A program made the translations under genes and the position numbers. The notes beneath the pieces are model-generated. The model did not search any database, was not told where the DNA came from, and saw nothing but the letters and a program-made list of their open reading frames with translations. A stretch of DNA of 64,000 nucleotides from Candidatus Rokuibacteriota bacterium (lineage in GTDB: Bacteria; Methylomirabilota; Methylomirabilia; Rokubacteriales; CSP1-6): assembly GCA_003221695.1 (NCBI GenBank), contig QHSX01000043.1, positions 62,001 to 126,000 of the forward strand. The letters run 5' to 3'. Within the stretch, counting starts at the first letter, position 1. Every line of letters starts with the position of its first letter. Below, in pieces: positions 26,304-38,003 of the stretch.

Positions 26304-26368
26304 CCATAACGCTTCAACGGGCCGAGGCTCGCGCTGCTCGCCTCGGCCGCTGAGCGTGAGCGTTCGGC
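26304..26368 (+). repeat. attC site 5
   Basis: Outer cores are CCATAAC (26304-26310) and GTTCGGC (26362-26368), both one or two changes from consensus. Between them CGCTTCAACGGGCCGAGGC and GCCTCGGCCGCTGAGCG form a long stem with one bulge. Confidence 0.8.
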
Positions 26369-26377
26369 GGCTTCCAA

Positions 26378-26986
26378 ATGACCACAGTACGCGACCGAGT
26401 TGCGATGCCACAGAAGGGTACCGTCAGTTCACGAACCGTCGTGCTCATCGGCCTCGGCTGGCTCGTCCTCGCCACCGGCGTCGGGGCCTTCGGCATCGTG
26501 AGCACCCTACGGCCGCCAGCGCTGCCTCTGGTGTTGTTCGGGCTGACGGCGGTCGTCCTGGGGGCTGGGCGGTTTTCCACAGGATTCCGCGCGTGGCTGT
26601 TGGCAATCGATGTGCGGTGGCTCGTTGGGCTGCACCTGACTCGCTTCGTCGGGGCCTACTTCCTGTACCTTTACGGGCGCGGACAGTTACCGTACGCGTT
26701 CGCAGTCCCAGGCGGGTGGGGCGACATCGCGGTGGCGAGCCTGGCGGCGCTGCTGCTGCTGTCGGGATCGCCAGCGCGGGCCGGGCGCCGCGGGGCTTAC
26801 ATACTGTGGAACGTGTTAGGATTGGCGGACATCCTGTTCGTGGTGGTGACGGCGGCTCGCCTGGGGGTGGCGGATCCGGAGTCAATGGCGGCGCTGCTGC
26901 AATTGCCACTGAGCCTGCTGCCGACGTTCCTCGTGCCGTTGATCATCGCGAGCCACGTGATCCTGGGGGTGCGGCTTGCTCGCTGA
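26378..26986 (+). CDS. unknown integral membrane protein
   Basis: The 202-residue product has about six hydrophobic segments: near residues 20-40 (VVLIGLGWLVLATGVGAFGI), 48-64, 72-98, 115-130, 140-160 and 178-200. No catalytic motif is seen, and I do not recognise the family. A polar loop GRGQLPYAFAVPGGWGD lies between segments 3 and 4 and could be a functional site. It begins nine bases after attC5 and ends 36 bases before attC6, so it is a complete one-gene cassette. ATG 26405 is an alternative start. Confidence 0.7.
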   Translation: MTTVRDRVAMPQKGTVSSRTVVLIGLGWLVLATGVGAFGIVSTLRPPALPLVLFGLTAVVLGAGRFSTGFRAWLLAIDVRWLVGLHLTRFVGAYFLYLYGRGQLPYAFAVPGGWGDIAVASLAALLLLSGSPARAGRRGAYILWNVLGLADILFVVVTAARLGVADPESMAALLQLPLSLLPTFLVPLIIASHVILGVRLAR

Positions 26987-27022
26987 AGCGGTGTGCACGA
27001 GGTCTCAGTTCAGGTGTCGGCT

Positions 27023-27088
27023 GGCTAACAGGCCGTTAGAGCCGCCGGTCAGCTTCGCCGCCCGCGGCTCAACGCCTTTGCGGTCGGC
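27023..27088 (+). repeat. attC site 6 (degenerate right core)
   Basis: GGCTAAC (27023-27029) is the left core; the right core GGTCGGC (27082-27088) has drifted from GTTRGGC. The arms AGGCCGTTAGAGCCGC and GCGGCTCAACGCCT pair well with bulges. Recombination at this right core would be poor. Confidence 0.7.
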
Positions 27089-27114
27089 GCCACAACCTAT
27101 CAGAGGAAGACCGG

Positions 27115-27879
27115 ATGCAGATTACGGTGTGTGAGTTTCCCAATGAGGCCAGCCGCCATGAATCCGCCTGGACCGAGTTGGTCCGCTTTCTTCAGGCACG
27201 CCCGACAGACGTAGTCGTGCTGCCCGAGATGCCTTTCTGTGACTGGCGCATGTTCATGACCAAGACCATTGATCCCGCCGTGTGGGAAGCGGCCCTCGAC
27301 GCCCATGACGCCACCATCGCCCGGTTCGCGGCACTCCAGACAACACTTGTCCTGGCCTCGCGCCCGGTGCAAATCCACGGGAAGCGCCTCAATCAAGCCT
27401 TTTGCTGGACGCCGGACGGGGGCTATCGGGGTGCGCACGCCAAGTACTATCTCCCGGATGAACCCGATGGCTGGGAGGCCACTTGGTTTGCGCAAGGGGA
27501 CCGCCAGTTTGCCCCCATCGCTGTAGGGCCGCTGACCGTGGGCTTTCAACTCTGTACGGAATTGCTGTTCACCGAACCAGCGCGGGAGATTGGCCGGAGC
27601 GGTGCGCATCTCATTGCGGCGCCGCGGGCAACCAGCGGACACCGGCGTTGGCCTATGGCTGCGTGCATGGCGGCGGTGATGTCCGGGTGCTTTGTTGCCT
27701 CCGCCAATCGCCGGTCCTACGATAGTGAGACGTTTGCCGGTCGCAGCTGGCTGGTGTCGCCGGAAGGCGAAATGTTGGGCGAGACCAGCGCGGACATGCC
27801 TTTTCTGACCGTGGAAATTGCCCTAGAAGAGGCGACGCGTGCGAAGTCCACGTACCCGCGGAATCTTCCAGTCCCATGA
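27115..27879 (+). CDS. carbon-nitrogen hydrolase (nitrilase superfamily)
   Basis: A 254-residue nitrilase-superfamily protein. The catalytic triad is visible: Glu in DVVVLPEMPF (near residue 39), Lys in RGAHAKYYLP (near 106) and Cys in VGFQLCTELLF (near 148). A second glutamate follows the Cys, as in amidases of the family. These enzymes hydrolyse or condense amide or nitrile bonds through a thioester. The sequence does not match a named branch well enough for a substrate. It is a single-gene cassette between attC6 and attC7. Confidence 0.87.
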   Translation: MQITVCEFPNEASRHESAWTELVRFLQARPTDVVVLPEMPFCDWRMFMTKTIDPAVWEAALDAHDATIARFAALQTTLVLASRPVQIHGKRLNQAFCWTPDGGYRGAHAKYYLPDEPDGWEATWFAQGDRQFAPIAVGPLTVGFQLCTELLFTEPAREIGRSGAHLIAAPRATSGHRRWPMAACMAAVMSGCFVASANRRSYDSETFAGRSWLVSPEGEMLGETSADMPFLTVEIALEEATRAKSTYPRNLPVP

Positions 27880-27912
27880 AGGCGCGGGAGCAACGGCGCA
27901 GCGACCGCGCCG

Positions 27913-27967
27913 AACAAACGCATGGAGCCGACGCGCAGGGGCGCGCGGCTCATGCCTGGCGTCAGGC
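27913..27967 (+). repeat. attC site 7 (degenerate)
   Basis: The arms GCATGGAGCCGACGCGC and GCGCGCGGCTCATGC pair with bulges, and the right core GTCAGGC (27961-27967) is one change from GTTAGGC. The left core around 27913-27919 is poorly conserved (AACAAAC). The position, between two cassette genes in the right orientation, supports the call. Confidence 0.55.
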
Positions 27968-28004
27968 AGAAGAGGAGCCGAGTGCTCTGTGCCGGGAATG
28001 CTGA

Positions 28005-28502
28005 ATGACCCCTGAGCATCGCGCGATCCTCCAACGGATTCGGTCGTCGGCCGGCGTCGTGCGGCGCGCCGTTGAGGCTGCGTCGCCTGGCCGGTTTGGC
28101 CAGCCGCCCCGGGAAGGAGAGTGGTCGGCGCTGGAGACGTTGACCCACCTGCGCGATGTCGTCGTCCACGTCTACGGGCTCCGGATCCGGCGGCTCCTCT
28201 ACGAGGACGCTCCCGTCTTCGCCGACTTCGACGAGGAGGGCTACCGCCACGCCTGCCTTGCCCGCGGCGAGGTGATCGGAGACCTCCTGGACATGGTCGT
28301 CGCCGAGCACGAGCAGCTCGCACGGCTGCTCCAGAGACTGCCCGACGCGGACTGGTTGCGCGAAGGTCGCCACCCGTCGCTCGGCGTCATGTCCATCGAG
28401 TTACTCGCCCGACGGGTGGGCGAGCACGCCGAGGAGCACGCGGCGCAGATCGCAGAGGCAACCGATACCGGCCGAGCGGGAGGAACCCGGGCTGGCACCT
28501 AA
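28005..28502 (+). CDS. DinB-like four-helix-bundle protein
   Basis: A 165-residue protein of the DinB/YfiT-like metalloenzyme superfamily. The putative metal-binding histidines are in SALETLTHLRDVV (near residue 46) and RVGEHAEEHAAQIAEA at the C-terminus, where the family carries its HxxxH pair. Members act as thiol-dependent transferases for small thiols or as damage-induced proteins of unknown role. It shares a cassette with the ModA-like gene that begins 25 bases later, since no folded attC separates them. Confidence 0.75.
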   Translation: MTPEHRAILQRIRSSAGVVRRAVEAASPGRFGQPPREGEWSALETLTHLRDVVVHVYGLRIRRLLYEDAPVFADFDEEGYRHACLARGEVIGDLLDMVVAEHEQLARLLQRLPDADWLREGRHPSLGVMSIELLARRVGEHAEEHAAQIAEATDTGRAGGTRAGT

Positions 28503-28527
28503 CGCGACAAGTGACGGTGAAGGAACC

Positions 28528-29307
28528 ATGGGGAAGCATTCAATGCTGGCCGTCGTAGCAAGCCTTGGAGGCCTGATCCTCCTGGGACAGGGCGGCGGTG
28601 TAGAGGCGAGCGAGATCAAAGTATTGAGCGCCGTGGCCATGAGGGCGGCACTCGACGAGCTTGCCCCGGAGTTCGAACGCCAGACCGGTCAGAAGGTCGC
28701 GATCACCTACGCCACGGCCGGTGTCCTGAGAGACCGGATCCAGGGCGGCGAGATGGTGGACCTGACGATTCTGCCGAGGCCTGCGATGGACCCGCTGGTG
28801 ATGCAGGGCAAGATCGCTCCGGGCACGGTAACTATTTTCGCCCGCTCGGCTAATTCGGTCGCGGTTCGGGCCGGCGCGCCCAAGCCCGACATCAGCACGG
28901 TGGAGGCATTCAAGCGCGCAATGTTGGCCGCCAAGTCGGTTGCCTACGCTGATCCGGCGAGGGGCGGTGGGAGCGGTATTCATTTTGCGAGCGTCCTTGC
29001 CCGCCTGGGGATTGTCGAGGAGATGAAGCCCAAGACCAAGCTGACGCCGGGTGACGAATCGGTCCAACTCGTAGCCAAGGGAGAGGCCGAGATCGCGGTC
29101 GTGAATACACCGGTCATCCTCCGCGAGCCTGGTGTCGAGCTCGTAGGGCCGCTCCCCGCGGAGTTGCAGAACACGACGGACTTTGTGTTCTTCGCAGGGG
29201 TGGGCGCCACGGCCAAGGAGCCGGAGGCGGCCAAGGCGTTGATCAACTATCTCGTGGCGCCGGCCGCCGCGCGCGTGATCAAAGCGAAAGGTCTGGAGCC
29301 ACGCTGA
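28528..29307 (+). CDS. ModA-like periplasmic substrate-binding protein
   Basis: A 259-residue secreted protein; residues 1-27 are a signal peptide ending in VEASE. The fold matches molybdate-binding ModA and related proteins: EIKVLSAVAMRAALDELAPEFE, ITYATAGVLRDRIQGGE, VDLTILPRPAMDPL, and YADPARGGGSGIHFASVLARLG. The strictly conserved Ser that binds molybdate in the first loop is present as LSAVAM, but other ligands differ, so another oxyanion or ligand is possible. No modB/modC genes accompany it. It follows the DinB-like gene closely. Confidence 0.78.
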   Translation: MGKHSMLAVVASLGGLILLGQGGGVEASEIKVLSAVAMRAALDELAPEFERQTGQKVAITYATAGVLRDRIQGGEMVDLTILPRPAMDPLVMQGKIAPGTVTIFARSANSVAVRAGAPKPDISTVEAFKRAMLAAKSVAYADPARGGGSGIHFASVLARLGIVEEMKPKTKLTPGDESVQLVAKGEAEIAVVNTPVILREPGVELVGPLPAELQNTTDFVFFAGVGATAKEPEAAKALINYLVAPAAARVIKAKGLEPR

Positions 29308-29315
29308 GCGAGGCA

Positions 29316-29362
29316 GGCAACGTGCTGGCCGCGCGCCGCGGCTGAGCCAAACCGCTAGATAG
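29316..29362 (+). repeat. possible decayed attC between ModA-like and hydrolase genes
   Basis: GCTGGCCGCG and CGCGGCTGAGC can pair around CGC, and GCTAGAT (29353-29359) is one change from a GTTRRRY core. The left core is not recognisable. Position and orientation fit a cassette boundary, but the evidence is weak. Confidence 0.3.
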
Positions 29363-29385
29363 CCCTTGGGCTCGGAGCTTTTGCA

Positions 29386-30342
29386 ATGATGGATGACTTC
29401 GAGACTACTGAGATCCAGACGGGCGAGACCAGTATCTTTGCGCGCTGGTCCGGCTCCGGGTCGCCGATCCTCTTGTTGCACGGTTTTCCGCAGACACACC
29501 TCATGTGGCGCAGCGTCGCGCCGATGCTTGCCCGTAACTTTACGGTAGTCTGCCCCGATCTGCGTGGCTATGGGCGCAGCGGTTGCCCGGCCTCTACCCA
29601 GGACCATGCACCATATGCGAAGCGCGCCATGGCGCAGGACATGGTGATCGTCATGGAGCGGCTTGGCTTTGCGCGCTTCTCTGTCGCCGGGCATGACCGT
29701 GGCGGTCGCGTTGCTTATCGCATGGCTCTTGACCATCCGAATCGCGTCGACCGCCTCGCCGTCCTCGACATACTACCGACGGCGACGGTATGGGATCGAG
29801 CCGATGCGAGGTTCGCGTTGGCCTACTGGCCCTGGTCGCTGCTCGCTCAACCTGAGCCGCTTCCGGAACGCATCTTGACGGTGGCATCTGACGCTATCGT
29901 CGACAATGCCCTCGGAGGATGGGGTTCTCCCGCGGCTGTATTCCCCCCGGAGGTGCGTGCGGCCTATGCCCAGGCGATCAGGGATCCCGCGCACGCCCAT
30001 GCGATCTGTGAGGAATATCGAGCCGCCGCGACGCTCGATCGCGAGCATGATAAGGCGGATAGCATGGAGGGGCGACGCATCGCCGGCCCTCTACTCGCCC
30101 TCTGGAGCGCTCGCGGGGCGCTTGATACTTGGTATGCGGCGGCCGGTGGACCAGTCGCGCTTTGGCAGGCCTGGAGCGATGATGTTCAAGGCCACGCGCT
30201 CGACGCGGGCCATTTTTTCCCGGAAGAATCTCCCCAACACACGGCCGAAGCGTTGAACCGCTTCTTCGCTTCTGACTCGCGCGGGCAATCGAACACCCTG
30301 TTACAGCCGGCCGGCCAACAGCAGCCGGCGGCTGAATGCTGA
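29386..30342 (+). CDS. alpha/beta hydrolase, haloacetate dehalogenase-like
   Basis: A 318-residue alpha/beta hydrolase. The oxyanion motif is LLLHGFPQTHLMW, the nucleophile elbow is VAGHDRGGRVAYRMAL with Asp (not Ser) as nucleophile, and the catalytic His is in LDAGHFFPEESP. CPDLRGYGRSG gives the usual Asp-Arg-Gly-x-Gly. An Asp nucleophile with the RGGRVAYR context is the pattern of fluoroacetate/haloacetate dehalogenases and some epoxide hydrolases. GC content is clearly lower than in the chromosomal flanks. The last 20 residues are Gln/Pro/Ala-rich and lie over a GC-rich hairpin at 30305-30335 that may be a decayed attC. Confidence 0.85.
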   Translation: MMDDFETTEIQTGETSIFARWSGSGSPILLLHGFPQTHLMWRSVAPMLARNFTVVCPDLRGYGRSGCPASTQDHAPYAKRAMAQDMVIVMERLGFARFSVAGHDRGGRVAYRMALDHPNRVDRLAVLDILPTATVWDRADARFALAYWPWSLLAQPEPLPERILTVASDAIVDNALGGWGSPAAVFPPEVRAAYAQAIRDPAHAHAICEEYRAAATLDREHDKADSMEGRRIAGPLLALWSARGALDTWYAAAGGPVALWQAWSDDVQGHALDAGHFFPEESPQHTAEALNRFFASDSRGQSNTLLQPAGQQQPAAEC

Positions 30343-30359
30343 ATAGGGGAGCATCTCAA

Positions 30360-30794
30360 TTAGCCGGCGCTCGACGGCCGCAGGCGCTTGTAGAACAGGA
30401 GCTCGCGGTAGCCTTGGGGGAGGTTGTCGATGTAGCCGGAGGGGGCGAAGCCGAGCGCCGTGTGCATCTTGATCGAGACCGCGTTGGTCTCCTCCGTCGA
30501 CGAGAACAGTCGGGGGCTCGGCGAAATCTCTTCGACCATCCGGTAGAGCGCCCGTGCGACGCCGCGCCGGCGGAGGTTCGCGTCCACGGCGACCAGCCCG
30601 ACGAGCGTGCACTGAAACCAGTCGGTCCGGAACGCGAGGACGCCGGCGATCTCGCCGTCCTCCTCGGCCACGAGCAGGTGGTGGCGCTCGGCGTGTGAGC
30701 GGACGAACGTGCTCGCGCGCTCGGCGCCGACGACCTCCGCCGCCAGCGCGATGACGCGCCCCAGGTCGGCCGGCTCCGCGTGCCGGACCCTCAC
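30360..30794 (-). CDS. GNAT family N-acetyltransferase
   Basis: A 144-residue GNAT acetyltransferase starting at GTG 30794, which overlaps the stop of the upstream hydrolase gene as GTGA. The acetyl-CoA motif is VGLVAVDANLRRRGVARALYRM (R-R-x-G-x-A), preceded by LLVAEEDGEIAGVLAFRTD and followed by FSSTEETNAVSIKMHTALGF, the conserved Asn and Tyr/Phe end of the fold. The acceptor is unknown. It is the last gene of a minus-strand run that begins at ligA. Confidence 0.87.
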   Translation of the reverse strand: MRVRHAEPADLGRVIALAAEVVGAERASTFVRSHAERHHLLVAEEDGEIAGVLAFRTDWFQCTLVGLVAVDANLRRRGVARALYRMVEEISPSPRLFSSTEETNAVSIKMHTALGFAPSGYIDNLPQGYRELLFYKRLRPSSAG

Positions 30795-31624
30795 GCCGTG
30801 AGGAAGTCCGCGAGCTCGCGCCGGACCGCGGGGTGGTCGCCGAGCACGACCGTGTAGTGGTTGGTGTTCGGGACGACGACCAGGCGGCAGTTCGGGATCG
30901 CGCGGGCCATCGCCTCCGCCTCCTCCTGGGTCATCAGGCAGTCGTCGGCCCGCAGCAAGCCGTCGGGCGCACGGAACAAGAGGGTGGGCGCCTGGATCTG
31001 GTGGTGCCAGACCCAGAGACGTGTGCGCTGGAGGTTCGCCACCTCCTCCTCGATCGCGTGCCGGGCGATCTTCGACCGAACGCCGCCGCCCGGTCCGGGC
31101 TCGACGTCGTACGTGTAGTGCCGGACCAGATGGTCGTTCCACCGCCCCTCGAACATCGGCAGGTTTCGGAGCATCTCGAGGAACTTTGGAAGCGACGGGA
31201 ACTCGATGCCGAGCCGGCCGATCGCCGGCGCCAGCGAGTCCAGAATCTCGGCGCGCACGTCGAGCCCGCCGTCGAAGAGGACGAGCTTGGCGACGCGCTC
31301 GGGATGGAGGGTGGCGAAGCGCACGCCGATGTGGGCGCCGAGCGAATGCCCCATGACGATGGCGCGGTCGAGGCGGAGGCGGTCGAGCAGCGCCCCGAGG
31401 TCGGCCGCGTGGTGGGCGAGGCTGTAGCCGGCCGGGGGCTTGTCGCTGTCTCCCCGGCCGCGGAGGTCGTAGGCGATGAGGCGGTGGCTCCCGCCGAGCG
31501 CGTCGGCGATCGGGTACCAGACCGTGTGGTTCGATGTGAGCCCGTGGATCGCGACGATGGCCGGGCCGCGACCCGGCCACTCGTGCGTGGCGAGCGTGAT
31601 GGAGTCGACCGGCACTTGTTGCAC
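30791..31624 (-). CDS. alpha/beta hydrolase
   Basis: A 277-residue serine hydrolase. IVAIHGLTSNHTVWY carries the oxyanion HG, LIAYDLRGRGDSDKP the conserved loop, VMGHSLGAHIGVRFA the Ser nucleophile, LLFRAPDGLLRADD the acid region and NTNHYTVVLGDHP the catalytic His. The cap region between residues 135 and 200 is helical. Such enzymes include esterases, lactonases and C-C hydrolases; the substrate is not evident. It sits between the RraA-like gene and the acetyltransferase gene, with which it overlaps by four bases. Confidence 0.87.
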   Translation of the reverse strand: MQQVPVDSITLATHEWPGRGPAIVAIHGLTSNHTVWYPIADALGGSHRLIAYDLRGRGDSDKPPAGYSLAHHAADLGALLDRLRLDRAIVMGHSLGAHIGVRFATLHPERVAKLVLFDGGLDVRAEILDSLAPAIGRLGIEFPSLPKFLEMLRNLPMFEGRWNDHLVRHYTYDVEPGPGGGVRSKIARHAIEEEVANLQRTRLWVWHHQIQAPTLLFRAPDGLLRADDCLMTQEEAEAMARAIPNCRLVVVPNTNHYTVVLGDHPAVRRELADFLTA

Positions 31625-31634
31625 GCGGCGCCCC

Positions 31635-32318
31635 CTAGTAGGTGCCCGGGCGGATCTGCTTGTAGAGGTCCTTCAGCCCCTCGGCGGAGAACCCCGCCGA
31701 CTGGCAGTACGAGATGATCTTCCGCTCGTCCGCCTCGATCTTGGCGACCGCCTCGGGGAGGCGGTCGGCGATCTCGGGCGGGACCGTGAGCGCGCCGTGG
31801 TGGTCGGCGTGGATCAGGTCGCCCGGCTTGACCCAGAGACCGCCGACCTTGACGGGCAGGCCGAAGTCGACCATGTGCACGTAGGCGTGCGACACCGAGA
31901 CGTGGGCGGCGGCGAATTGGAAGCCGAGCGTGCGCACCTCGTCGAGATCCCGGACCGAGCCGTCCGTGAGGACGCCGGCACAGCCGAGCGCCTTGTGGAT
32001 GTTCGCCTGGACCTCGCCCCACTGGGCGCCCTGGCCGCGCGGCTCGTCGAGGTCGTGCACGACGACGACGCGCGGCGCCGGGATGGAGCGGACGTAGTCC
32101 CACCACGCGAACGTGGACGCCCGGTGCCCCTCGAGGGGCGCGGGCTCGGCGCGGATGAGCGCGGTGACCGCGTAGCCGACAAGCGGCCCCAACTCGGGGA
32201 AGAGCGCGCGGATCTCGGAGGACATGAACCCCTGGCTCCGCGGGCGGACGTTGAACGTTTCGATCCCGTTCGCGAGGCTCGGGCTCGAGATCTTCTTGAG
32301 GGCGTGGATCGCATCCAT
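31635..32318 (-). CDS. RraA-like aldolase/regulator family protein
   Basis: A 227-residue member of the RraA/4-hydroxy-4-methyl-2-oxoglutarate aldolase fold. Typical elements are the N-terminal SSPSLANGIETF, the central VVVVHDLDEPRGQGAQWGE, GCAGVLTDGSVRDLDEVR with the Asp-Gly-x-x-Arg-Asp metal/pyruvate site, and GDLIHADHHGALTVP. The DGSVRD motif suggests a metal-dependent lyase rather than a pure RNase E inhibitor. Its ATG shares one base with the stop of the TPR gene upstream. Confidence 0.85.
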   Translation of the reverse strand: MDAIHALKKISSPSLANGIETFNVRPRSQGFMSSEIRALFPELGPLVGYAVTALIRAEPAPLEGHRASTFAWWDYVRSIPAPRVVVVHDLDEPRGQGAQWGEVQANIHKALGCAGVLTDGSVRDLDEVRTLGFQFAAAHVSVSHAYVHMVDFGLPVKVGGLWVKPGDLIHADHHGALTVPPEIADRLPEAVAKIEADERKIISYCQSAGFSAEGLKDLYKQIRPGTY

Positions 32319-32967
32319 CAGATCGAGTCCTTTCGCCGTCGGATCAGCAGGGCCTTCAGCTTGTCCGCGGCCTCCTGCACGGAGGACAGGTTCGGGTTCA
32401 CGGCGAGCGCGCGCTCGAAGTACTCGAGCGCCCGCGTGGGCTGATCGAGCTGGAGGTAGATCATGCCGTAGCCGGAGAGCGCGCCGAAGTGGTACGGATT
32501 GCGCTTGAGCACCTCGTCGCAGTCGGCGAGCGACTTCGCGTACTCGCCCAGAAGGTAGTACACGGTGGCGCGCTTGTTCCACCCCTCGGCGAACTCGGGG
32601 CGTCGCGCGATCACCCGCGCGAAGGTCTCGACCGCCGCCTCACCGTCGTGCGCCTGCATCTGTTCGACGCCGAGTGCCAGGAGGCGGTCGGCCTCCGCGT
32701 CGCCCGAGCGGCTCCACACCTGCCACAAGGCGCTCTCGGCCGACGCCCGGACGAGCGGGTCGGCGTCGCGGAGCGCCCGGGCGAGCGCGGGGACGTCCTC
32801 CATCGCGCCCCGCTCGCCAAGCGCGTGGGCCGCTCGTCGCCGCGCCTCGGCGTCGGGGGCGCCCGTGAGCGTCCGGAGCGCCTCCTCGCGCGTCGGCTCA
32901 CCGGCCCGGGCCACGGGCGTGACGGAAGCCGCGAGCAGGAGGACGAACGCCAGCGCGCGCCCGGGCG

Positions 32968-32971
<4 letters not shown>
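32318..32971 (-). CDS. secreted HEAT/TPR-repeat protein
   Basis: A 217-residue protein starting at GTG 32971 (GTGA overlap with the Kelch gene). Residues 1-22 are a signal peptide (ALAFVLLLAASVTPVARA). Residues about 25-80 look like a HEAT pair (LRTLTGAPDAEARRRAAHAL, LARALRDADPLVRASAESAL). Residues 85-205 form three TPR units, for example AEGWNKRATVYYLLGEYAKS and PTRALEYFERALAVNPN. It is probably a periplasmic scaffold. Its partner is unknown; the neighbouring Kelch lipoprotein is a candidate. Confidence 0.78.
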
Positions 32972-36738
<3,767 letters not shown>

Positions 36739-36742
<4 letters not shown>

Positions 36743-37092
36743 AGGTCACCTTCTGGCTCTTCGTCGCGCTGGGCTTCGTCTACGCGTTCTACGTGGGCGC
36801 CGTCGGCGTCTACTCCTATTACCAGGTCACGGACATCGTGAGGGAGAGCGTCAAGGAGCGCGCCGCGGTGGACCGCTCCGAGCGCGCCGACCGGATCAAG
36901 CAGGACATCCTCACGAAGGCGCCGGAGAGCGGCGTTCCCCTCAGCGAGCGCGACGTGCGCGTCATCGAGGAGAACCGAACGCTGCGCGTGCTCATCCGCT
37001 GGTCGTACCCGGCGATCTTCTACAAAGGCGACGCCGTCCTGTCGATCCCGCTTTCCTACGAAAAATCCTTCGAGCTGCCGAACAGCCGCTGA
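36739..37092 (+). CDS. unknown membrane-anchored protein
   Basis: A 117-residue protein with one N-terminal hydrophobic segment (FWLFVALGFVYAFYVGAVGVY) followed by a soluble domain with charged helix (DIVRESVKERAAVDRSERAD) and strands (VRVIEENRTLRVLIRWSYPAI). I do not recognise the family; the layout resembles small anchored proteins with a DUF4845-like domain. GTG 36739 overlaps the stop of the regulator gene, so it is co-translated with it. Confidence 0.6.
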
Positions 37093-37097
37093 GCCGG

Positions 37098-38003
37098 TCA
37101 GCGGCGTGCCCTGGCCTCGGCGATCAGCTTTTCCACGCGGGCGCGGTCTTCACCAGGGGGCGCCACGGCCAGAAATTTCTCCCAGGCGCGGATCGCGCCG
37201 GCCGTGTCCTGCTTCGACTCGTAGAGCACCTGGCCGCGGTAGAGCAGGGCGGGCGGGTAATTGGGGTCGATCGCCAGCGCGCGGTCCAGCGTCTCGAGCG
37301 CGGTGTCGGCGTGGCCGCCGAGCGCGACAATGAGGCCGAGATGGGTCAACGCGTCCACGTTCTTCGGGTCGCGCTTGAGGACCGCCTGATACGCGGCGAT
37401 CGCCTCGCCGTACCGTCCCTCGAAGAGACTCGCGCGCGCGGCCCGGAGCATGCCCTGGAGCACCTCGGGCGTGACGGCTCGCCCGGCCCCGGGGGGACCA
37501 CCGCCGCCAGGCGTGGGAACCGGCGGCGCGAGCGGCGCGGCCCCGACCCTCGGCGCGGCGGCGGGCCGGTCGGGCTCGGTGTAGCGAACGACGCCAGCGC
37601 CGATCGCGATCCCGAAAAGGACGAGCAGGATGGCGCCGGTCGCGAGCGCGGCCGGATGGCGCCAGGCGGAGCGCGATTCCGCGACGCCCGTCGGTGGGCG
37701 GGACGGCGCAGGCGCCGCGGGGCCGAGGCGGTCGAGCTCTGTGAGGACCGCCGCGGCCTCGCCCTCGTAGCGGGCGGAGAGCTCGGCATAGTCGGCGTCG
37801 CCGATGTGGCCCGCGTCGTGCTCGAAGCTGAGCTCGCGGAGCGCCCGAAGCGTTGCGGCCTTTCGCTCGGCGAGCTCGCCGCGCCGATCGGGCGGGAGCC
37901 TCAGGAGCACCTGCGACCGGCCGCGCGCCCCCAGGAGGGGCCACAGCGCGAACGCGAGGGCCGGGACGCCGAGGACCAGGGCCGCGACGAGGATCCCCGT
38001 CAC
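37098..38003 (-). CDS. ccmI: cytochrome c maturation protein CcmI (TPR)
   Basis: A 301-residue protein, the last gene of the ccm operon. It has an N-terminal membrane segment (ILVAALVLGVPALAFALWPLL), a cytoplasmic coil (ERKAATLRALRELSFEHDAGHIGDADYAEL) typical of CcmI/CycH, a second membrane segment (AALATGAILLVLFGIAIGAGVV) and periplasmic TPR units (GRYGEAIAAYQAVLKRDPKN and the next two). CcmI delivers apocytochrome to the haem lyase CcmFH. GTG 38003 overlaps the ccmH stop as GTGA. Confidence 0.85.
   Translation of the reverse strand: MTGILVAALVLGVPALAFALWPLLGARGRSQVLLRLPPDRRGELAERKAATLRALRELSFEHDAGHIGDADYAELSARYEGEAAAVLTELDRLGPAAPAPSRPPTGVAESRSAWRHPAALATGAILLVLFGIAIGAGVVRYTEPDRPAAAPRVGAAPLAPPVPTPGGGGPPGAGRAVTPEVLQGMLRAARASLFEGRYGEAIAAYQAVLKRDPKNVDALTHLGLIVALGGHADTALETLDRALAIDPNYPPALLYRGQVLYESKQDTAGAIRAWEKFLAVAPPGEDRARVEKLIAEARARR

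Larger units (their letters stand above)
18390..30345 (+). mobile_element. integron-like island: defunct integrase plus an array of gene cassettes
   Basis: The defunct intI at 18390-19166 is followed by at least six attC-like sites in one orientation, each with an RYYYAAC-like core, an imperfect stem of about 45 bases and a GTTRRRY-like core, spaced between short plus-strand genes of unrelated function. Several genes are visibly less GC-rich than the flanks. An IS91-type element and an IS481-type element have inserted. The right limit is set where the minus-strand operon begins at 30360; the attC signal fades beyond 28 kb, so the true end may be earlier. Confidence 0.75.

Noticed and set aside
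28497-28527. attC between the DinB-like and ModA-like genes
   Set aside because: ACCTAAC at 28497 fits a left core, but no pairing arms or right core follow.
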